A stretch of 64,000 nucleotides of DNA. Origin: Kryptolebias marmoratus. Lineage: Eukaryota > Chordata > Actinopteri > Cyprinodontiformes > Rivulidae. Below are positions 50,798-60,577 of the stretch, in pieces. Numbering within the stretch: position 1 is the first letter of the stretch; each line of letters begins with the position of its first letter. Location: positions 10,478,318 through 10,542,317 of the forward strand of contig NC_051436.1 in assembly GCF_001649575.2 (NCBI RefSeq). The letters are read 5' to 3'. The position numbers were made by a program, and so were the translations under genes. Under the pieces are notes generated by a model. The model did not search any database. It had not been told where the DNA came from and worked only from the letters and a program-made list of their open reading frames with translations.

Positions 50798-53700
50798 TCA
50801 ATAGTTTCATTTAATCTGGTCTTTGGTTTTGATTGTGTGTAATTTTGGGGAAAAAGCAGAAAGTTCCAGCTTGTTTGAAGCTCATTTGTTTTATTTTTTG
50901 ACAAAAGACAGAAATTACCCTTTTTTTTACTCATTATTAAAGTTTTGTATGTATTGAAAGTTTATTTGTGTTTTTCAATATAAATGTAGGTGAAATATGA
51001 AACAAACTGCACAGGATGGTTTATATAAATACAGAATTTGTTTTTTTTGTTGTATAAATATGTGTTGAAGGTAAAAGTGAGGCGAACGACGCCGTTTCCT
51101 CTTTGTTCAAACGAACAATCGGGCTCTTGTCTGCTTTTAGCTCTGATGATGATGATGTTGGCCGCCGTGGCAGAACGACAGTACTTCACCTTTACCACCA
51201 ACTCCAACTGGACTGACGCCAGAACGTTCTGCCAGGTACGTCCAGAAACGAGTGGAATCGGAGGCTTCGTTCGTTCCGACCTCGGTGTTCGCGAACATCA
51301 GCTTCGTGAACCAAAAGAACCTGTTTAGATCTTTAATGGTTGTGTTTCTGCACGTGACGCCTGATGAAACACAGACTGCTTGAAACCTGTAATTAATTAG
51401 CAGCTTATAGGGGGTTTAGTAACCTTTTGGAAGACTGTTTGTTTTGTCTCTGCCTGAAATAGAAAAAAAAATTATACTCGAGGGTAACGGACTCACAAAA
51501 TGAGGCAAATAAAACAAAATAGTTTAATAAACCTGCGTTTTCCCTGGCGCAGAGACGGGGACCTTTAAATACGTAACGCTCCTGTTGTGAGGGTAGACGA
51601 CCAAACGACAGGAAGTAGGTTTAGTCTCAGCGGACGTCTTTAATGTCCTCAGAAGGACGATAAAACCTGCAGACGTTTCAGTTCGAAACATCCAGAAATC
51701 ACTGAAGTCTGGGTAGTTTAACCTCGTTGTCTGAAATTAAAAACGGCCCTCGGAGTTAAAGCGGAGGCCTCGTGGATCACGTCGACTCCGGGGCACCCAC
51801 GAGACAAATGTTGCACGGACAGTCTGCCTTCACTATGTCGCTCTCTCTCGCCGCGTTACGCTTACATACATTAACTGTTTCAGCTCTGTGACTACCGCCC
51901 TTCTTCGACCCTCTGCTTCTGTCCGATAGACTGACCCACGCTTTCCGTTCGGTTTCCCGGTCCGTTTTATCGCTTTCAGAATACTGATTTGCATGTATTT
52001 GCACAAAACGGGAAGTAGCTCTGTGGAAATAAATCTGACGTTTCGTGTTTGCTCAGGAGTGCTACGAAGAACTGGTGACCGTGACCCCGGAGAACAGCCA
52101 GCTGCTCACCCGAATGATCCGCTCCGACCACTGGATCGGCCTTCGCAAGAATTTCAATCCCCACCGAAACAGCCGGTCGACCTGGAACTCCAGCTTCAGC
52201 TCCGCCGCGCCTTCACCCGTCTTCATCGACGGCGACGACTCTGCTGACAACTCCACCGGCGACTCCGACAACTCCACCGCCATGTACTGGACCCGCTGGG
52301 CCAACGAGGACCCCGTCTCCTTCCAGAACTGGTACCCGGGTTGGCCGGCGCCCAAATACCCGCTCCCCAAGATCGACTGCTGCAGCTGCTCCTGCACGTG
52401 CCCGCTGTCTCCCAAGCCGACGCCGAACACGTCCACCCAGCCGCCGTTTCAGACCATGGGATCGGGTGTCCCAAACGGGAACGACTCAACCCAGTTCGGG
52501 GAAGCCACCACCGACGTGACGGACACAACCGACGTCACCGATTCCACGGACGCGACGGACACGAGCAGCTCCCCAAACGCCTCAGCAACCATGGCAGACG
52601 TGTCGGAGAACACAACCCCTCATACCGTCCACAGCGCGCATTCCCTCTGGGCGGACCCGGTGCCGATAAACTCGGTGTGTGAACCCAGACCCATGCAGCC
52701 GCCCGTTATCCCAGAGCCGTATAAGAACTACATCGAGGACCCCTGCGTGGCCATGCTCAGCTCCGGGCTTTGGATCGAGAAGCACTGCTTTGAGCCGCTG
52801 CCTTTCATTTGTTACGAAGGTAAACGGGCCTCCAAACGAAGCTACTGAATGATGCCATGAGTGCAGCTCTGGGTCGTCCACAAACTCATAATTTAAAAAC
52901 TAAAAAAAAATGGGGGGAAGTTTTAGAAAACAAACTAGTACCCGTTGACAAAATCACCCCCGTTTCCCTCTGGAAACCAGATAAAATAACTCCTGCACCT
53001 TTTTAATCTAACAAAATATTTATTGCTCATATTCTCCAATCCCTGGCAAAAAAAATAAAATAAATAATAATAGTTAAAATCAAAAAGAGTAGAAATCCCC
53101 TGAAGAAAACGGGGTTAACCTCCAGAAAAGAAACCCAAGTTTACTGTGATTATCACAGGTAAGTTTCCATCCTAAAATTTGCAGAGATTATGTTGAAACC
53201 TAATCTCTGCAAGCTTAGGCTCAGGTGGTGCAGCGTGCCTCTCAGTAAGAAGGTCGCAGGTTCGCTTCCTGGCCTGGGGCCTTTCTGGGTGGAGTTTACA
53301 TGTTCTCCCTGAGCTCACGTGGGTTTACTCCGGTTTCCTCCCACAGACCAAAAACATCCATATTAGGTTCATTGTTAACTCTTAAATTGTCTCTGTGTCC
53401 CTGTGATGGACTGGAGGCCTGTCCCGGGTGTCTCCCCGCCTCTCGCACAGTGTCTGCTGGAGACAGGCACCAGCTCCCCGTGGAGAAGCGGGTAAAAGGA
53501 AATGGTTGTAGAAACTTTTCTTCAGTCCAGGTCAAAGAAAAGCGATGAATTTCAGACTCATCGACGCCATGAGGGTTCTGATCTGTCGACTGTTATATGA
53601 CAGTGTTTTCTGATAATAAAGGTTTGTTTTTTTCTTCTTTCTTCCTTCAGATCGCTTCATGGGGGAAGTCAACGTGACCAGCATTACATCCAAGAGCGCC

Positions 53701-56700
53701 AGTCTGGCGTGGCAAGCCGGGCCCGGCGACATCAGCCATTACCGGGTGGACGTCAGAGGAGGGAACGAGACACGGGAGTTCAATTGGACAGATCTGAACC
53801 TGGAGCTCGTCAACCTGACAGCCGGCACCGGATACCGAGTCCGAGTGTTTCCCGTGAAGTGCCACAGAGACCTCAACTCGCAGAACAGAACATTCTACAC
53901 CAGTGAGTCGCGCCGAGTCGCCGCCGCACCTGAAGGGTTCGATTCCAAAGCTGACCAGAGAGAGAGGTGGAGGGGGTCGTAGACGCGGTTGTTGTTGCAG
54001 AGAACGGAGGAAACAGAAGATTTAAGGCAGATTTTATTCTCTACATACAGTCACTGTAGCAGCTGTGGGTCAGTTAGAGCGGCTGTCCTCCAACGAGAGA
54101 GTCGGTGGTTCGATTCCTGTTAGCAGTCGCATGTCGAAGTGTCCCTAGGGCGAGGCTCTGATCCCCTCTGCCTCCGATGTGCCCCATCGATACATGAATG
54201 GAGTCTAAAACACTGATTAGACTATGTAGGATGATTTATTCTAGGGGTGACCAATCCTGGTCCTCGAGGGCCACCATCCTCCATGTTTTACTTGTTCCTC
54301 TGCTCCAACACACCTGATTTGAATCAATGGGTGATTAACAGGCTTCTGTAGATCATGAAGAGGTGATTTAATCACTGAATCAGGTGTGTTGGAGCAGGGA
54401 AACAAGTAACACATGCAGGATGGTGGCTCTCGAGGACCAGGATTGGCCACCTCTGATTTATTCAGATTAGCTTGTAGGGGGTGTATGGATGTGTGTAGAC
54501 GGGTCAATGAGGGCACAGATTGTGTTGTGAGGCGCTCTGAGTGGCCCGGTTGGGTAGAAAGGTGCTCTATAAGTTCAGTGCTTTCACCTTTGAACTTGTA
54601 TATAAAAACTTAGCTCGCCCTGTTTCACGTGGCTTGTTGCACTTTTTCCATTTCGAGCTCAGGTCCTCCGCCGGAGGTCTGGGAGCTCGAGGGTTCTCCT
54701 CAGTATCTACAATGTTCCTCGGACTCTTCTGGACAGAGATCTCTGAGGTTCTTCCTGGGATCTGCTGGAGGGTCAGAGCACCGAGTGCCCCAGTCTCCAC
54801 TGGCACCTTCTTTGGAGTCTTGTAGTTTTGTTGTTGTCCAAACAGGCGATAAACCGGAGCCAGAGCTCGTTTAGCACTACCTGTTTTAGTTTTTTGTCGA
54901 GCACCACAACGCCCGGTTAGTTAGCCGTGACCCCTGCGTCAGTCTGGACCCTAAAGGAGCCACTAGACCTTCAGTTTGTACTCGTCACAGGCGTTCCTCG
55001 GTTATGGGGCGTCTTATCCCAACCTGCGTCCCGGGTCCTGTCTGGTGTGGTAGACCCAGGCCTCGTTCTGAAGTTTCTAAAATATGATCATTAAAAGGGG
55101 GAATCTGTGCCGCATCGCTGGTTCGTTTCATTCGTAGCGTCCAACCATCAGACCCGGTACCCGACGCAGCTGCGGCACCTCTACCATCAGATGACGCAGC
55201 CTGTCCGATATAAAAGACTAACGTTGATCACGTCTCCTGTCTTTGTTTTTAGTTCCTTCCACGGTGGAGAACCTCACTGTGACGGGCGTGACGGAGACGT
55301 CCGTCTCCCTGAACTGGACCGAGCCCGTCGGAAACCTGGACTTCTACGTCATCAAGACCGAGCGCCTGGAGAACAAGACGGAGGAGGAAGGCTTCGAGTT
55401 CCGCGGTTTGGCCCGGGGGACCTGTTACACCTTCGCCGTCATCACGGGCGTGGAGGACCGCTCCGGGTGGAGCAAGGAGGCGGCCGTGTCTCAGTGCACC
55501 AGTGAGCTCCTCCCGCTCCTGCTTCGTTCCTCCTCGTGTGATCTGACAATCCAGATCGGCGGAGGCAAATTAGACCTGGGCGGTGGCGGCTGCCTCCATG
55601 TTTGTTTTCAATGAACACACAGCGATTCTTTGTCTGCTTTATCCTTCACCACAGAGCCTGGCAAGGTGACCGAACTGACCGCTTCAGAGAACACCGACGT
55701 GTCGGTGATGCTGACCTGGACGCAGCCCGACGGAGGCTTCACGGGCTTCACCGTGATCGCTACGGACACGTCTGACAGGTGTGTTTGTTCAAAGTATCTT
55801 ATCAGTTTAATTATTTCGGATTTATTAGTTGTTTTTTAGCAGCACTGATGGATGGTGTCAGTCATTCATCCTCTACTCGCCTTGGATTGTTTTTTCCTCC
55901 CATCTTTAATATCAGCGACAACCAGAACTGAAGCGTCAGCTGTTCTCAGCACCGCTTTACTGGAAAAGCTTCTGAGTTGAAGCTCAACTCTTTTTAGGAG
56001 CTCAAATATCATAGTTTCCCCACATGCAGTTTAGGGACATAAACATGTTTGTTTTTGTAGTCGTTATTAATCCTAAAAAGCGCTTTTTTTTTTTTCCTTC
56101 TCCGCCATAGAGCTGCGTGTTTAAACACACACTGACAACAATGTAGTGCATAAAAAAAGAAATGTATTTGATAATAATTACAATATATACAGATGTTTTT
56201 TTTTAGTTAAGGCTAAAAGTTCAGCAGCAAAGGGAGTAAGACGTTTGTAGGAACGGGTCAGATTTACAATCCAGAACGCCTCCTGCCACACTGGAGGAGT
56301 TAACGGGGGATTTAACCGAAACTTCCGGCGGCTCGCCATCTTCGGTGGCCTCGGAACTCCGCCCCTCGCCTGGTGGTGAGCGGAAGCTGATCCTAACGAG
56401 TCTCGCGGAAAACGAAGCGGAATCACGTGAGAGCTCTGAACGGCGGGAAGCCGGATACTAAAATAAGACGCAAACAAACTGATCTGATGGTCGTGGAGGG
56501 GAAAATGATCCTGCTTACAGCCGCTCAGCTGAAGGTTCAGTTTTCTCCAAAACGACAACAGAGGAACGTTAACTCTTTCACTTTTAGTCCATGAGGAAGG
56601 AAACGATCATCTGTTGTAGCAGCTGGTAGATGTTTGCTCCCATGAGATGTAATTAAAGCCAACAACACCTTCACACGTTTAGGAGTTTTATTTTTATACA

Positions 56701-57878
56701 GCATTAAATAACTGAAAGAAAATCCTTTTATCGTTACTAAGTAAAAAAAAAAACGAGCTGTAGACCAGTTGAGCTGCGTTTGGACGTCGAACAGCTGTTA
56801 GTTTCTTTTATAACAGGCTCCTGTTCAACAACACCGTGAGCAAACCGGAAGCGGACGTGGTCGGGCTGCCGGACGGGAGGAAGATCGTCTTGTCTGTAAC
56901 AACCGTGGCGAACTACACCCTGCGGGGAGACAGCGTGACCATCGAGACCTACACCGGTAACTAGCGAACGAGTTCCTCCGCCGCGGGCCGACGAGCCGGC
57001 GCTAACCCCGACTCTCTCCGCAGCACCGAGGCAAGTGTCCAACCTGAGCCTGACGCCGACCCACGACGTCATCAACGCCACCTGGGCGTTCAGCGCCGAC
57101 ACCGACGCCAGTTTCACCGTGGAGCTCCGGCTCGGCGGGGAGCTCGTCAACATGACGAAAAACTTGGCCACGACCACGTTGAGCTTCACGGACCTGAAGA
57201 ACGCGGCCAAGTACAACGTCACCGTGTACGCCGTGAACCACAGATTCAAAAGCCCGGCCATGTCAGACACCATCTTCACCCGTGAGTTCTCCGTGTAATT
57301 CGATCACACCGAATCGACCTCGGTGCGCTCCGGATTAAAAAAACACGTCTCTGCCTTTTATCATTCTTCCAGTGCCGAGTCCTCCCACCAACGCCAGGGT
57401 GACGTCCAAGACGAACGGCTCCCTCACCTTCGAGTGGGAGCCGCCGAAGAACGTCTTCAACGCGATGTACTCCGTCAGCGTCTTCTCCGGCTTCTGGAGC
57501 AGCGGGGCAAACGGCACCGTCCACGACAGAACCAATTACACCTTCACGGGCCTGATATCGGGAACCAAGTACAACTTCAGCGTGTCCACCTTGGCGGACA
57601 CGCATGAGAGTGCACCGGCGACGTGCTCGGGGGTGACGGGTGAGAAACGGGCGGGGTGGGGTCACGGGTTTCAATGCTTCAAGTGTTCAGAACCAGCCAG
57701 AAAACGACCGATCTGTCCAACAAAACCACAGAATCTGCACCAAATTATTATTATTATTGACATGAGGCGCAACTAACTGCTGGTTATTTCCTGACAAGCT
57801 TTTAAATTAAAAACCACTGCAACCAAAGCTGTACTCATCAGAAAAATACAGTTAATGTTGAACAATAATGACCCCCCC

Positions 57879-57914
<36 letters not shown>

Positions 57915-59406
57915 TGCTCTAACCCATTCCTTATGATGACTTTAATAAAATAATAGACAGAGTGGATTTAAAGAGTTTCCACAAGTTTTGAAACGTTTCC
58001 CACCTTTAATGTGACGCACCTTCTGTCCAATCCAACAAAAAGACAAACTCATCTGATGAAATGATAAATAATAAAACCGCATCAGGTTCCGGCGTTTAGT
58101 CGTGTCGGGGAGGAGTTTCTCTTCGGGCCGCTCTTTAACTCGCTCGTATTTGTCCACCTTTGGTTCCTGAAGCTTCAGAGGACACCTGAAGTCCACAGCC
58201 CCCTTATTCAGGTCACCACACAGGTGATTCAGTTAATTAATTGATTTACTCAGATTTAGGCAATCCTGGTCCAGAGCTGCTGTTTTGGAGGTTCTTAGTG
58301 GCGCTTCTTCTTCATATTCATTTTTTTTTCTTTTTTTTTAGCCAACATTTGAAGTAAAAAGCTGTTCAGTGCGTTTCATCATTCTGGCCGCTTTAACTAC
58401 AACCCTCCCAAATCCAGCTGAAAATCAAAGCAGCCCCACAGCATGATCCTTCCACCACCGTGTTTCACTCTGAGGGATGGTGTTCCGGCACCAAACGTAC
58501 CTTTAGGACCAAAACACTCATCATCCTGGATGCTATGATGATGAAACCAGCCAGCAAAAGTGAACAAGTCCTGATAGCTGCTCAGATAAAACCTTCAGAA
58601 ACTTCACGACAAGACGACCTGGTGTTTAAAAGCATCTCATTGCAACGGTGGTCAGGAACAAACGTCGCCTCAATCTGGACTCAAATTTTGAATTTGAAAA
58701 CAGGATGGCGAACTTTAAACTCAGGCTGCCGTTCAAGATGAGGAAAAATCTGGATTTTTGACATAATTCAATTGGTCCACAAAAACGCCAAATAATCCTC
58801 TTAATCCTCCTTTAAATCAAAGCTTTTGAGCAGGCATGTCCTCAGAATTAATCCTTCATAAATCCAATTAAAAATGGGCCATTTTTCTCTGGCGGTAAAT
58901 CCCCTCGTATAACCATTTGGTGTCATTGTGAAGCTCGGAGATTCCCCTTTTTTCCTGACACCAATCCTGACCAATAAAATCTGAGTTTTCAAAGCGGCGC
59001 TGGCTCGTTGCCGGGCGATAGGTCGCCACTTTTCAACAAACTGCGTCTCGTTTTGAAGCTTTTCAGACGGAGAATTAAAAAAAAAAAAAAAAGTAAAAAT
59101 TGAGAAATCCCTAAGCTCCCGCCAGCGTTTCCTCACCGTTTCCGTTTGTTCCCTCAGACCCCGTCAACATGACCATCAGTCTGTCCATGATGTGCTCGTC
59201 GGCGACGACTCTTCTCTGCGACAGGAGCGACTCGAGGGCGACGGTTTTCGAAGAGGTAGGTCAGCCGACAGCGCCGCCCGCCCGCCGCCAGAACCAAAAC
59301 CTGACGTGTTCTCGTGCGTCTCTTCCAGCTCAAGTCGTATTTCGGCGACCTGCTGAGCGACAACATTGTTTGGAACATCACCAGGGAGGAAATCAAAGAC
59401 GCCTAA
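50693..59406 (+). CDS. Predicted secreted protein: C-type-lectin-like domain plus about five FN3 domains
   Basis: Not recognised as a named gene. Exons 50693-50741, 51141-51235, 52057-52819, 53651-53902, 55253-55501, 55655-55778, 56817-56956, 57024-57281, 57373-57639, 59158-59255 and 59329-59406 join to 790 residues with every phase agreeing. Residues 1-28 form a signal peptide (KFCVLFFLALMMMMLAAVAE). The CTLD (about 30-302) shows TWTDARTFCQ-like spacing (NWTDARTFCQ), HWIGLRKNF, YWTRWANEDPVSFQNWYPGW and EDPCVAML...EKHCFEPLPFICYE. No EPN/QPD or WND motif is present, so calcium-dependent sugar binding is unlikely. A long insertion (about 140-240) precedes the last strands. FN3 repeats follow at about 303-386, 386-469, 470-557, 557-643 and 643-732, then a 58-residue tail. 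About 20 N-glycosylation sequons are present. No transmembrane segment is seen. AATAAA at 59646 fits the transcript end. Role unknown; adhesion or matrix is a guess. Confidence 0.85.
53218..53500 (+). mobile_element. tRNA-derived SINE, nearly full length
   Basis: A-box-like 'tcaggtggtgcagcg', B-box-like 'aggttcgcttcct', then 'ctggggcctttctgggtggagttt', 'tccggtttcctcccacagacca', 'ctgtgatggactgg' and 'cctgtcccgggtgtctccccgcctctcgc'. This is a widespread fish SINE/LINE-tail body. It lies in the intron before the first FN3 exon. Confidence 0.75.
54060..54580 (+). mobile_element. tRNA-derived SINE interrupted by a foldback element
   Basis: Head 'agctgtgggtcagttagagcgg' with B box GGTTCGATTCC (54107-54117) and 'gtcgcatgtcgaagtgtcc' is one half. 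'gtgttgtgaggcgctctgagtggcccggttgggtagaaaggtgctctataag' (54514-54573) is the other half of the same known SINE type. The foldback element at 54241-54454 splits them. Confidence 0.8.
54241..54454. mobile_element. Foldback (palindromic) element, copy 2, with 8-bp TSD
   Basis: Arms 'ccaatcctggtcctcgagggcc...gctccaacacacctgat' and their reverse complement. It is flanked by an exact 8-bp duplication GATTTATT at 54233-54240 and 54455-54462. An 8-bp duplication is typical of hAT-superfamily transposition. Confidence 0.88.
58380..58560 (-). pseudogene. Fragment of a Tc1-like transposase
   Basis: On the minus strand, 58425-58468 reads HGGGRIMLWGCFDF, a match to the Tc1-like KHGGGSIMLWGCFSA signature, preceded after a frameshift by a NTIPQS-like remnant. 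The surrounding 58080-58740 sequence looks like more of the same decayed element. It lies in the intron before the last two exons of the CTLD-FN3 gene. Confidence 0.65.
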
Positions 59407-59670
59407 CGCAGCCGAAACGGCATTCCTGCGAGGAGCGCGTATCGCCCGCCGCCTCGCCTCCTGACATTGAAACAAATTGGGAATATTGGGAATATTTGGC
59501 GTCGGTGTTGGTTTCTTCTGAGTTCTTCTTCTCTTCACGCTTTAAGGTCTTTATTTTCCTCAACGCTCTGATTTATAACCCGCTGCTGAGTGAGAAATGA
59601 TAACGCCTGAAGTTGTTTCTGATTTTCTGTGTTTGTTCCAGATCCAATAAATGATCGTTAAAAGTTGATG
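59407..59670 (+). other. 3' UTR of the CTLD-FN3 gene
   Basis: About 240 nt from the TAA to AATAAA at 59646-59651, with 'tgtttttattctttta' just downstream as a possible GU/U-rich element. Confidence 0.65.
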
Positions 59671-60094
59671 TTTTTATTCTTTTATTGTCTCATTAGTAGG
59701 AGAGTGTTTGTTGTCGCTCCGGTGGTTATCGGGGTTTTTTCCTTTCAGTCCTGATTCGTTTATTTCTCCACTCCTGTTCTGCTTTTTGGTTGAATTAGAA
59801 CTCCTCCTGTTCCTGTTCTCCAGTCCAGCCTCCTGACCTCTGACCCTGGAGTCCAGCCTCCCGACCTCTGACCCGTCCTCTGGAAGGGTTCTCAAAGCTG
59901 CTAGTCTGTTGTTCCTCCAAGATCTTTTGCTCGACGTTCTCCATTCCTCCAGCAGGTGTTCTGACATCGTCGTCAGCTTCTTCACTTTTTTTTTTTTGGT
60001 TTCTCCCGAACGTTCTGCTTTTCCACTGTTCTCCAACTTTCAATGTTCCTTTCGGCTTCTTCCCCCGACGTTCCCTTCACGTTGTGGTGGCCAT

Positions 60095-60230
60095 CTTGAG
60101 TCGAGTTAATCAGTTGCAGATGTTTCACCAAAACTGCCTCTTTCTGAACGTTTCGTTAAAAAAAAACCTCCAGTAGGTCGTGAGATATTTTGCTAACAGA
60201 CAGACAAACCGTCACGCAGGCGATAAATGA
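60095..60230 (+). repeat. Dispersed teleost repeat, partial forward copy
   Basis: 'ggccatcttgagtcgagttaatcagttgcaga', 'cctctttctgaacgtttcgttaaa' and 'gagatattttgctaacagacagacaaac' match the end of the family units at 31490-32035. Confidence 0.6.
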
Positions 60231-60423
60231 GTCCTAAAACAAACAAAAAAAAGCCTCAGTTCTGTTTATGCTGCATGAACGAATCTAACACCTAACAGCG
60301 ACGCGGCTCCACGGTCTGCGATGGCGAGGCCGGTATTTATAGAGCGCTCTTCACACTCTGCCAGTTTCCTCTGCAGAGAGTCTCAGGCGCAAAGATGTCT
60401 ATTTTTGAGGTCTTGTGTTTCAA

Positions 60424-60426
<3 letters not shown>

Positions 60427-60478
<52 letters not shown>

Positions 60479-60487
60479 TAGATAGAT
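60427..60487. repeat. (AT)n plus GATA microsatellite
   Basis: About 25 AT units followed by three GATA units, 95 bp before the candidate ATG at 60578. The array carries a TAG in frame with that ATG (60479-60481), so an upstream ATG at 60395 cannot be used as a continuous start. Confidence 0.92.
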
Positions 60488-60577
60488 CAGCCTCAGGAGG
60501 AAGAGGCGTCGTCCCACAGTTCGGTTAAAAACGAGCCTTCGAGCGACGCTGGAAGCAAAGGGTCTTCAGAGGACGGC

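Noticed and set aside
53300..53548. Ser/Pro-rich 82-residue frame
   Set aside because: It is a translation of a SINE body in an intron.
54107..54117. Possible tRNA gene at the GGTTCGATTCC box
   Set aside because: It is the head of a known SINE type whose tail (aggtgctctataag) lies downstream; no cloverleaf closes.
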